Below are positions 10,422 to 19,813 of a stretch of 23,043 nucleotides of DNA, in pieces. The notes under the pieces were generated by a model. It had not been told where the DNA came from and ran no database searches. It worked only from the letters and a program-made list of their open reading frames with translations. The translations under genes were made by a program, and so were the position numbers. The number at the start of each line of letters is the position of its first letter. The stretch's first letter is position 1. Source of the DNA: Hemicentrotus pulcherrimus (lineage: Eukaryota > Echinodermata > Echinoidea > Camarodonta > Strongylocentrotidae); the NCBI GenBank assembly GCA_003118195.1, contig BEXV01002101.1, positions 18,380 through 41,422 on the forward strand, written 5' to 3'.

Positions 10422-11360
10422 TCACATGTAAAGCTTTTGTGTGTACCCCATCGTTACAAAGGCGAGGAGGTATATGAACAGGTACATGAAGTACCACAGA
10501 GAAGGAAGCATGAATTGCCTACAAGCCCCTGATTCTGTATGGGACTCTATTTGGGGTGTGGTAATCGTTTCAGGGTGTTCATTCACAGTATTAACAAACT
10601 GTGTTGTATACTCCTTGCCAGGTGGCCATTCAAAGTCATTGCACATTGGTTCAAGTACATTTGACGTTACATGATGTGAACAGCAAGAGAAATGAAGGAT
10701 ATCGGTTAGACAGAACGTACCCCTGGTAACTTGGCCATTATCTGTAATATCAAATTTGACGTCAATCTTTTGTTTGTTCTGGTAACATGTTAGTGTGGTT
10801 TCAGTACTACCAGAAGAAGCTCGACAGTGCACTTCGTATGGATAATTGTTGTTTTTACTTAAAGTGATGGAGCATTTTGCAATTCCGGGGGGTATTTGTA
10901 CAACAATCTCCTTCGTTATATTTTCATACCTTTTCTCAAAACTATTCCGGATTACCGTCAATACGTACCCATCCTCGTCTAGAAAATCAACATTGTCTAT
11001 AATCAGATTCACACAAGGAGAAGTGGTTAAATTTGTGACTGAGGTTTTAAATCTTCGGAACTGGGATGGGGTTTTGAAGCCCGCAATATCATTTCTTCCA
11101 TTAATGCTGAATGGAAGAGGCTTTGATTCCAACCGAAGTGTGTAATATGGAACGTCTTGGGAAGCATAACTTGGTGGCCATGGTAGATGAAATTGGACCA
11201 CACCGGGTTTACCAATTTGCAGTGTTACTTGTTCATTGCTCACGCTGCCAGCAACAAGAACCGGACTTCCTGCTATAATGATGAGTATAGTGATAATCAC
11301 CCGAAGGAAGGTCTGTACCAGAATTGAAAGACACCAGTCAACCGATGTTCGAAATTTTGT
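10422..11360 (-). CDS. Terminal exon: hydrophobic segment, cysteine-rich ectodomain, C-terminal membrane segment
   Basis: A 312-codon exon frame, open from an acceptor (tttttatttag before 11360) to TGA at 10422-10424. Residues 1-9 are polar. About 10-38 are strongly hydrophobic ('ILVQTF', 'VIITILIIIAGSPVLVAG') and could be a transmembrane anchor or signal sequence. About 40-280 form an ectodomain with nine cysteines and two N-glycosylation sequons (NLT, NIT). 'LIIDNVDFLDEDGYVLTV' is like the F-strand region of an Ig fold, but the usual disulfide cysteines are absent; a second part ('CSITL', 'VHCRASS', 'LTCYQ') is also Ig-like. The C-terminus has a second hydrophobic helix ('WYFMYLFIYLLAFVTMGY') and a very short tail. 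The frame has no ATG of its own at a suitable place, so it needs an upstream exon. Family unknown; the Ig relation is tentative. Confidence 0.8.
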   Translation of the reverse strand, partial: TKFRTSVDWCLSILVQTFLRVIITILIIIAGSPVLVAGSVSNEQVTLQIGKPGVVQFHLPWPPSYASQDVPYYTLRLESKPLPFSINGRNDIAGFKTPSQFRRFKTSVTNLTTSPCVNLIIDNVDFLDEDGYVLTVIRNSFEKRYENITKEIVVQIPPGIAKCSITLSKNNNYPYEVHCRASSGSTETTLTCYQNKQKIDVKFDITDNGQVTRGTFCLTDILHFSCCSHHVTSNVLEPMCNDFEWPPGKEYTTQFVNTVNEHPETITTPQIESHTESGACRQFMLPSLWYFMYLFIYLLAFVTMGYTQKLYM

Positions 11361-11915
11361 CTAAATAAAAAGGGTGTGAATATAAAGACAACGTTTCTCA
11401 AATGTGATTGTCTCCTATAAAAAAAAAGGAATGGTCCACAGGGAAACAAGTAAAATGTCTTGCTTTTACACAATAACAATATATGACGAGTCAGTAAGAG
11501 CCTAAATTAGTAATAATGAATACAAATAGCAACTGAATATTTCATCGAAAAGTCTTCCTTTACGAAATCATAGATGTCACATGTCGTCTCACTCGGCATA
11601 CAAATAAACTCATAATGGCAATCGATCGACTCTTTTATAACTATAATAATCGAAATGTGTTGGTAGTGTCATTTCAAATAGGTCCTGTCGTGAGTTTTGT
11701 TTTGCAAACACCATTTCATCATAAGCTTTATTATACTATTTAATAACTTAAACAGAAATGGAGGAAAATGCTACGAATGTGAATATGTTTATATTATTAT
11801 GAAGAAAAAAATAAAGAAGACCTGAAATGGTTATTTTACAAAAAAAAAAAAAAAAAAAAAAATTAAACAGCAAGTTATATATCAATGATTAAAACAAGAA
11901 ATACTTCTCTCTTAC
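11361..11915 (-). other. Predicted intron between the 100-nt exon and the terminal exon
   Basis: Bounded on the minus strand by donor TTG|GTAAGAG (11916/11915) and acceptor TTTAG|ACAAAA (11361/11360), phase 0. It contains a long homopolymer (A on the plus strand, about 11841-11862). Confidence 0.65.
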
Positions 11916-12015
11916 CAAGATCAACATTGCGTTTGAGGAAATTCCTTTGGTGGGGACAGGGTTTCCGTCGTACAAGTTTTGGTGAACGACGGCTGGTGGG
12001 TTTGTCGGGAAACTA
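11916..12015 (-). CDS. Internal 100-nt coding exon linking ankyrin and ectodomain parts
   Basis: Minus-strand exon with acceptor TATATTTCAG|T and donor CTTG|GTAAGAG, both close to consensus. It enters after two bases of a split Ser codon (AG|T) and leaves in phase 0, with 33 further codons and no stop. The peptide is Pro/Asn-rich at the start ('SSFPTNPPAVVHQNLYDG') and ends '...NAMLIL', running into the hydrophobic segment of the next exon. The ATG near its end (G at -3) could start a shorter secreted or membrane protein whose signal sequence is encoded by the next exon. No domain is recognised; it is most likely a juxtamembrane linker. Confidence 0.72.
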
Positions 12016-12579
12016 CTGAAATATAATTGTATACATGATGATTAGCTGATGTTTGGAGAGTCCAAATGCTGCAGTCAAATGGTTTCCTATTAGGGTCTAA
12101 TTAGATGATGTTGAATGATACTTTTTACATATAAAAATAAAAGTAACAGATTACATTTGTGAATGTTTACATATTTGTTTGTGTATGTGCATGACAGAAA
12201 GGTCAAGTACGGCCGAGACAAAAAATACCTAAATTTCTAATATCGACCCCAATAAGGGTACAGCATCAGGTCTTCCTTCACTAGTGTTGTAAGGATAATT
12301 GTCCAGCCAGTTAATAAGTCCCAAAATGTTTTGTCATACAGCTATTTTACTTGCATAATGATTTTACTATAATTTCATATACTGTTACCTGTATACAGCA
12401 TTAAAATTAAAAATAAATCCTAGAATCTATTTAACATGAAAAAACAGTTTTTTTTTAATTTATGATGCAACTATAATTACGGAGTGACATTTACATATTA
12501 ATGATATATGTACAAATACACATAACGTTCTACGAATAATAAGGATTCCTCAGATAAAGAATCGGAGTGTGACTAGTAC

Positions 12580-12647
12580 CTCTCTAACTCCGTTGAAGTG
12601 CTGTTAATTGGTTCATCATTACCAACATTCATCTGTGCAGAACATTC
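12580..12647 (-). CDS. Internal 68-nt coding exon downstream of the ankyrin exon
   Basis: Minus-strand exon with a strong polypyrimidine acceptor (ttttttccctgtcag|GAATG) and donor GAGAG|GTACTA. It reads 22 codons from phase 0 ('ECSAQMNVGNDEPIN...') without a stop and leaves two bases (AG) that complete a Ser codon with the first base of the 100-nt exon. The incoming phase matches the phase-0 donor of the ankyrin exon. The peptide is polar and acidic, as expected for a flexible linker. No domain is recognised. Such short exons are not in themselves decisive, but agreement of phase on both sides supports it. Confidence 0.7.
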
Positions 12648-13010
12648 CTGACAGGGAAAAAATCAATTAAAACATAGAAAATGGCGTGTTATTGTGTAGT
12701 GGCAGGACGAGAATAAATGAGACAAACTGAAAACAATACGTTTCTTAGTATGGTAGCTCTTTGAGTATTTATACAAAACAAAGAGTTAAAATATATTTAA
12801 AGTAGGTGCATTTATGCAATACTTTTTTTAACGACAATATCCCCCCAATGTCAAGAAAAGTATTGTATGATATAATTTCATGCTCTATTTTTAGATTTTG
12901 TTTTTGTATACTAATGTGGGTTGGGGGCATAGTAAATCACGAAATCTGTTTCATAGGCCCATGAATAAAAAGTCCGGTCAATCTTTTGCTTGGTTCAAAT
13001 CTTCTTTTTT

Positions 13011-13016
13011 TTTATT
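13011..13016 (-). other. Candidate polyadenylation signal after the ankyrin exon
   Basis: AATAAA on the minus strand, about 145 nt past the in-frame stop that is used if the ankyrin exon's donor is not spliced. It could end an ankyrin-only transcript. The A-rich context makes chance occurrence likely. Confidence 0.3.
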
Positions 13017-13172
13017 TCCATGATGACCTGAGGTTCGGCCTAATGGTTACTTTCAACCATATTAGTGCATACAAAAATAGTACACATTTGCCCGTATCTC
13101 CCACCCAACCGAAAATACAATCAAATATCTGGTTTGCTAAAGATAACATTTAAATATTTAATATTCACTCAC

Positions 13173-16100
13173 TGTCTTTTGTCTGTTTTCGTCAATTAAT
13201 GAGTGACATCTGGATTTTGGCTTGTGTTTCCATGTGTGAGGTCCATGCAAGAACGTAGAGGCATTGTGGTCTACACTGTCTCTTTCCCTTGCCACGGGGT
13301 TTTTAATTGCTTCCATCTGATCATGATTTGAGTCTTGTACATGTTTGCCAGGAGATTTTGGGTTGGCATTAATTAAAGGATTGTGCTCCCTATCATCACT
13401 GTTGTCAGCAATAGGACTCATTGTAGGAAGATTCTTCAAGGCGAGTTCATCTACTCCTTTCTTCAGAACATCAGCTTGAGTGCAGTCATTCCCACCCTCT
13501 ACATTGACTACCTTATATGCGAACTTTTCTTTACGTGACGGCGCTTCTGTATTCCTATTTTTCACCACCTTCTTCTTCGTTACATAACCTCTTGAGCCGA
13601 GATGTTTGGCACTATGGCGATGGCCTCCAGAGAGTAGATCTCCTGTATCTTCCTCATTTGGATCCCTTCTACGTTGACCTATAACAGGTGCGTCACGGAG
13701 AGGAGTCTGCCCTCTATCAAGTTCTTTGTTCGCATCAGCTTCTTTTGGTATGAAAAACTTGAAAATGTCCAAACAACCAAGTTCTATTGCGGCACAGAAA
13801 GGGGTCATGCCATCATATCTGTTCTGCTTTGCTCCCTGATTCAAGAGGTATTTTATGGCGTCTAGATGACCATTTTGAACGGCTGCATTGAATGGTGTCC
13901 AACCCTTGGCATCTACTTTGTCCACATCGGATCCTTCCCAATTGAGATATTTCATGACTTGCAAGTGACCACGAGCAGCTGCACCGTGGAGAGGAATCTT
14001 CCCTTCGTCATCTTCTTCGTTCACATCAGCTCCTTTGGAAATGAAGAATTCCACGATATCTAAATGACCAAATTCCGCAGCTGCATAGAGTGGGGTTTTA
14101 CCATCATATCTGTTCTGCTTTGCTCCTTCATCCACGAGGTATTTGACGGCTTCTAGATGACCATATTGAACGGCTGCATTGAATGGTGTCCAACCCTTGG
14201 CATCTGCTTTGTTCACATTGGATCCTTGCTGAATGAGATATTCCATGACTTCAGTGTTACCGTGAATAGCTGCACCATGTAGAGGAATCTGGCCTTTATC
14301 ATCTCCATCCTTCATAACAGCTGGTTTGGAAATGAGGAATTTAACGATGTCTAAATGACCAAACCTCGCTGCGGAATAGAGTGGAGTGATTCTGTTATAT
14401 ATATTCTCTATCGCCTTCATATTACTGAGATATTTTACGGCTTGGATATGACCTTCTTGAACGGCAGCATTGAATGGGGTCCACCGTGACTTATCTTTCT
14501 TGTTCACATCAGACCCTTGTTGAACTAGATATTCCAGAACTTCCATGTGCCCGTTAAAAGCTGCAGCATGGAGAGGAATCATCCCTTCTTCATCCTCTTC
14601 GTTCACATCAGCTCCTTTGGAAATGAAGAATTCCACGATATCTAAATGACCAAATTCCGCAGCTGCATAGAGTAGGGTTTTACCGTCATATCTGTTGTGC
14701 TTTGCTCCTTGATCCACGAGGTATTTGACGGCCTCTAGGTGACCATATTGAACGGCTGCATTGAATGGTGTCCAACCCTTGGCATCGATCTTGTTCACAT
14801 CAGACCCTTGTTGAACTAGATATTCCAGAACTTCCATGTGCCCGTTAAAAGCTGCAGCATGGAGAGGAATCATCCCTTCTTCATCCTCTTCGTTCACATC
14901 AGCTCCTTTGGAAATGAAGAATTCCACGATATCTAAATGACCAAATTCCGCAGCTGCATAGAGTAGGGTTTTACCGTCATATCTGTTGTGCTTTGCTCCT
15001 TGATCCACGAGGTATTTGACGGCCTCTAGGTGACCATATTGAACGGCTGCATTGAATGGTGTCCAACCCTTGGCATCGACCTTGTTCACATCAGACCCTT
15101 GTTGAACTAGATATTCCAGAACTTCCATGTGCCCGTTAAAAGCTGCAGCATAGAGAGGAATCATCCCTTCGTCATCCTCTTCGTTCACATCAGCTCCTTT
15201 GGAAATGAAGAATTCCACGATATCTAAATGACCAAATTCCGCAGCTGCATAAAGTGGGGTTTTACCATCATATCTGTTCTGCTTAGCTCCTTGATCCACG
15301 AGGTATTTGATGGCTTCGAGATGGCCATATTGAACGGCTGCATTGAATGGTGTCTTACCCTTGGCATCTGCTTGGTTCACATCAGATCCTTGCTGAATGA
15401 GATTTTTCATGACGTTCATTTTACCGCGAGCAGCTGCAACTTGGAGGGAAATAATATCTTTGTCATGGTATTCGTTCCCATCATTTTGTTTGGAAATTAG
15501 GTATTCAACGATGTGTAAATGACCAAATGCTGCAGCCGCATAGAGTGGAGTCGTTCTACCATATTTGTTTTGCCTTACTCCTTTAGTCTTGATATATTCG
15601 ACGATTTCTAAGAGGCCATCTTGAACGGCAGCTTTGAATGGAGTACAACCCTCAGCATCACTGTTGTTTATATCTGATCCTTGTTGAATAGGATACTTTA
15701 TTCTTTCAACGTTACCGTTACTAGCTGCACCGTGGCGAGGAATCGCTCCATTGTCGTTTTCTTCGTTCACATCAACTTCTTTGGAAATGAAGAATTTGAC
15801 GATATCTAAATGACCGTATCTTGCAGCTGCATAGAGTGGGGTTTTACCATCATATCTGTTCTGCTTTGCTCCTTGGTTCACGAGGTATTTGACGGCTTCT
15901 AGATGACCATATCGAACGGCTGCATTGAATGGTGTCCAACCCTCGGCATCTGCCTTCTTCACATCAGACCCTTTCCGAATAAGATATTTCATGATTTTCA
16001 AGTGCCCTTGAGCAGCTGCACCGTGGAGAGGAATCTGCCCTTCGTCATCTTCTTCGTTCACATCAGCTCCTTTGGAAATGAAGAATTCCACGATATCTAA

Positions 16101-17697
16101 ATGACCAAATTCCGCAGCTGCATAAAGTGGGGTTGTACCATCATATCTGTTCTGCTTTGCTCCATGATCCACGAGGTATTTGACGGTTTCTAGATGGCCA
16201 TATTGAACAGCTGCATTGAATGGTGTCCTACCATTGTCGTCTGCTTTGTTCACATCAGATCCTTGCTGAATGAGATTTTTCATTGTTTTCATGTGACCCC
16301 GAGCGGCGGCACCTTGAAGAGACAATTTCACATCACCTTGATTGGAAATGCAGGGTTTCACGATGGGAGTCGTTCCACCAGATTTGTTTTGCTTCACGCC
16401 TTTTGTCTTGAGATATTCGACGATTTCTAAGTGGCCATTTTGAACGGCAGCTTTGAATGGAGTCAAATCCTCAGCATCACTTTTGTTTATATCTGATCCA
16501 TGTTGAATGAGACACTTCATGATATCGACGGAACCGTTACCAGCTGCACCATGGAGTGCAATCATCCCATCGTCATCTTCTTCGTTCACATCAGCGCCAT
16601 TTGATATTAAGAATTCAACGACTTCTAAGTGACCATATTCTGCGGCGGCAGAGAGCGGGGTTATGCCGTCATGTCTATTTTGCTTTGCTCCTTGGTTCAC
16701 GAGGTATTTGACGGCTTCTAGATGACCATATTGAACGGCTGCATTGAATGGTGTCCAACCCTCGGCATCTGCCTTCTTCACATCAGACCCTTTCCAAATA
16801 AGATATTTCATGACTTGCAAGTGACCACGAGCAGCTGCACCGTGGAGAGGAATCTTCCCTTCGTCATCTTCTTCGTTCACATCAGCTCCTTTGGAAATGA
16901 AGAATTCCACGATATCTAAATGACCAAATTCCGCAGCTGCATAGAGTGGGGTTTTACCATCATATCTGTTCTGCTTTGCTCCTTCATCCACGAGGTATTT
17001 GACGGCTTCTAGATGACCATATTGAACGGCTGCATTGAATGGTGTCCAACCCTTGGCATCTGCTTTGTTCATATCAGCTCCTTTTGCAATGAGAATGTCT
17101 ACGATACATGTAGAGCCATTAGATGCTGCTGCATGAAGAGGTGTCTGACCCAATTCACACTCGACATTTACGTCAGCTCCCTGCAGGATGAGGTATTCCA
17201 CAATGTGTGTGTCTCCTTTCTTGCAGGAAGCATGAAGAGGACCGAGGCCATTTTTTATTTGCTTATTAGGGTTTGATCCTCTTGAAACGAGGTCGTCAAC
17301 GCCGTCGAAATGACCTGCTAAAGCTGCCTTGTAGAGCGATATGTATCCCGTCTTATCCATTTGGTCTATCTCGGGGCAGACCGAAGCGTTAGTAGTATCA
17401 GTCTCTAAGATTTCCATGGTTTCTGCGGGCTGAAGAGGAGATGTGTATTCTTCTAATGTGATGCATTTGTCATCAGTAGATGTGTCGGTACTATAAGTAA
17501 CAATAGCTCCGTGTGCCAGCTCTGTCTTCCCGTCTTCTACATCTGCATCAGGTCGTATTGATTGAGGCATGTGACGCAGTACACTTTCTACTCCATCTGT
17601 ATGCTCTTTCTGCGCTTCATTGTTTTCAGTATTCAAAACATCGGACTGTAATGGCATTTTGGGAATTGAGATCAGCGGTATGCCGGTTCCGTTTGCC
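13173..17697 (-). CDS. Large ankyrin-repeat exon (about 37 ANK motifs)
   Basis: A single open frame; the first in-frame ATG is at 17657 (A at -3), and the frame is open back to an acceptor (tcttttgttgtag|GG) at 17698. Numbered from that Met, residues 1-100 are acidic and polar. About 102-1330 are tandem ankyrin motifs (TPLxxAAxxGHLxIVxxLISKGADVN): three introductory motifs, then twelve three-motif units of about 97 residues, the third and last ones incomplete. Residues 1331-1495 are a basic, probably disordered linker with 'KKKVVKNR'. ANK arrays bind protein partners; nothing shows which. The frame runs four codons past a GTGAGT donor (13172) to TAA at 13158-13160, so the exon probably ends at 13173. 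No death, kinase, ZU5 or SOCS domain follows. Confidence 0.95.
13660..17052 (-). repeat. 291-bp tandem array coding for three-motif ankyrin units
   Basis: Twelve units, each normally 291 bp (97 codons), marked by 'WTPFNAAVQYGHLEAVKYL', 'TPLYAAAEFGHLDIVEFF' and 'IPLHGAA'. Units 14502-14792 and 14793-15083 differ by a single base (14789 against 15080). A larger duplication is also visible: units 1-3 and 4-6 repeat with an 819-bp offset and each set ends in the variant 'TPFKAAVQ...KTKGV.QNK' unit. The array has evidently grown by recent unequal exchange or conversion. Confidence 0.93.
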
Positions 17698-17721
17698 CTA
17701 CAACAAAAGACATAATCATAC

Positions 17722-17848
17722 CCTTGTCATGAAATCTACTATTTGGACTTGTCAAATCCAGTTTTAATTGTTCGATCTCCTTTGCGGAAGGGAGAGACTG
17801 AAGTGAAGCAATTGATTTGAAACATGAATCTGAGTGTTTGCATTTATC
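17722..17848 (-). other. Exon-like segment just upstream of the ankyrin exon
   Basis: On the minus strand it is framed by acceptor cattttacag|ATAAATG and donor GACAAGG|GTATGA and is open in one frame ('SLPSAKEIEQLKLDLT...'). It is only 24 nt from the ankyrin exon acceptor, too short for a normal intron, and its frame is not the ankyrin frame. Splicing the 53-nt upstream exon to it would give a stop at once. It is best read as an alternative, non-coding or decayed exon. Confidence 0.3.
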
Positions 17849-18370
17849 TGTAAAATGAATTATAAAGCAAAGCAATAGACTGATAAGCGATTGACTTTAG
17901 GCAATAAACTTGCTTGATTTCATTTGAGACTTATCTTTCGGGGAAAGGGAATCGGAGAAAAGTCCATTTGTTTCCTATCTGGAATGATAACATTGTATCG
18001 TGTATTAATACCTCATTAATTATTAGAAAAGCTATATTCCAAAAGGCACTGAATCCACTTTTTAATAAATAGTTTGTTTCTTTAGATAAATATCTGCAAT
18101 CGATGCATGTCATCGACTGCACTGTTGCAATTTGAAAATACTATATTGAATCGTATTTTTTCGTTGAAACCACGTTTCCTAAAGGTTAGTTTTACTATTT
18201 GTGAATACAGTTAACAATCTAAATAGAAAGTGCAAAATTTCAGTAAAGTCAACATATACAAATGTTTTATACGAATGATTTTGAATTAGTTACTTTTGGA
18301 ATGAATCACCTGAAAACATCCACTTCTTTCAATAAACACTGAACATTCGAAAAATATTCTGCTAGCAGTA

Positions 18371-18748
18371 TTAAAGGTAAAGACCAGTATTGGAAACGCC
18401 TCAATTTCAAAAAATGAAATGGAAGCTCTCATTACCAATCATGTGAAAGAATATGTTTTGACTAATACATGATGATAAAAAATTTGCCGGGAAACAGCCT
18501 ACTAATTCATATGTTTGGTAAATTGGTTTCTCTCTTGGTCGGTGAGAGATACAGGGTAGTCCCATATACATCTTTCTGTGTATAGTGCTTGTAACTTTAC
18601 GAAGAATGGGCCAAATTTCTTATCATTTTAAAGATTCCAAAACCTTGCAGATGCTAGATGCTAGATGATCAACATTTTCTGATTGATTCCACAACGTTTC
18701 TTTCACAATGCAATCGCATGACCATTACTGGTCTTTACCTTTAATGTG
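18371..18748. mobile_element. MITE with TTAA target duplication (Kolobok/piggyBac type)
   Basis: The left end reads TTAA-aggtaaagaccagta and the right end tactggtctttacct-TTAA, a 15-bp perfect terminal inverted repeat inside TTAA duplications, about 370 bp overall. TTAA targets are typical of piggyBac and Kolobok transposons. There is no open frame, so it is non-autonomous. It lies inside the intron before the ankyrin exon. Confidence 0.85.
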
Positions 18749-19439
18749 TTAAAATTACAGTATTAGATTGCGCTAAAAAAGGGACGTTAGACAGAAGTTT
18801 TATACTGCCTGGTTAGATCATAAAGTCCAAGCGGCTAATATATAATTATTTAAAAGGAAAATGTAATGGTCAATTAAAAATGGAATAAAATGAAGAAAAC
18901 CGTTGTTGTTATCGACTTGTAAGGGATAACATGATTTTTTTTTAATAAAACAAAACATGATATCAAAATAGTCAGATAGAGGCGAATTAAGACTCTAGGC
19001 ATCACGAACAAAATAACAATCGTTTTTACCAAAAAGGTGTATTGAAACTGGACATTATGAAAGGATTGCATAAACATGCATTAAACTGAGAGAAAGGTGT
19101 TTAAATGGAGCACGTGATCACATGAAGAAATTATTGAATAATGCTGAGTTTCATCTATAGAGGAGGGCAAAATTTGAATGAACAAAAAAGTATCAAGGAC
19201 CTAGAACTGAAACTGGAAAATCGACTGTTCTACTAAAAAAAAATTCTTCTTGGACATGTGACATGACTTGTTGCAAAGATTATCCTAGCCCAACGAATGA
19301 TTAAATTTAATGGTTAAAGATAAACCGTTTTCATGTATGGTGTCCATGTTGATGAAATTAAATATCTAAGCAGAAATACATTAATTACGACGGGATTATT
19401 GGTTTTATATTCTGTCCATTAAATAATAATGATCCCATA

Positions 19440-19525
19440 TGACATCCCCAACCCTTCTCCCTATCTCCCTTTATCTTCCCCTCCATCCCTCTCTTTCTCT
19501 CTCTCTCTCTCTCTTTCTCTATATT
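19440..19525. repeat. CT-rich tract with (CT)n core
   Basis: Pyrimidine-rich stretch with a (CT)n core at about 19490-19520. It generates false open frames on both strands. Confidence 0.85.
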
Positions 19526-19760
19526 TTGCTGGGCCCTTTTTTTATCTACCGTTTTGATTGTTATCATCCAAAGAACTTGTCCGCTCATCCAGATACCGAT
19601 TTTGTTAAAACATCTTACCCTCACTTTAACCCCTTTTCAATGTTAGGGTAGCCATCCTAATACCAGTTATGGTAACCATAAATTACAATATTATGTGACA
19701 ACCGCGAGGCCTATAGGTTTATACTTATTCTGATGGATAATGATTGATAACCAAACTTAC

Positions 19761-19813
19761 GGTTTCTGATCCTCAGTTCCTCCGTCATCAACATCAAAAA
19801 GTTTCTCAGTGTG
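19761..19813 (-). CDS. Upstream 53-nt coding exon of the ankyrin gene
   Basis: Minus-strand exon with acceptor ttattttgttcag|CAC and consensus donor AAACC|GTAAGT. In the only open frame that fits, it encodes 'HTEKLFDVDDGGTEDQK' plus two bases (CC), which with the first base of the ankyrin exon make a Pro codon and continue in frame ('ANGTGIPLISIPK' and then the Met at 17657). The required phase-0 entry means that at least one more coding exon lies upstream. The peptide is acidic with no known domain. If it is used, the Met at 17657 is internal rather than the start. Confidence 0.6.

Larger units (their letters stand above)
17849..19760 (-). other. Predicted intron upstream of the ankyrin exon
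   Basis: AT-rich DNA between the 53-nt exon and the ankyrin exon, which together would be joined by a phase-2 intron (19760-17698). It carries a TTAA-flanked MITE at 18371-18744 and a CT microsatellite at about 19490-19520. No further coding exon is supported; the small open frames in it show no recognisable features. Confidence 0.5.

Noticed and set aside
10441..11145. Plus-strand frames (77 and 99 codons) opposite the ectodomain exon
   Set aside because: Antisense shadows of the terminal exon, with no independent features.
13674..17276. Plus-strand open frames of 63-90 codons repeating 'NGCIEWCPTLGI...' opposite the ankyrin exon
   Set aside because: They recur with the 291-bp period of the ankyrin array and are its antisense translation.
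13158..17657. CRISPR-like or satellite interpretation of the 291-bp repeats
   Set aside because: The repeats keep one open frame coding for good ankyrin motifs throughout; this is a coding tandem array.
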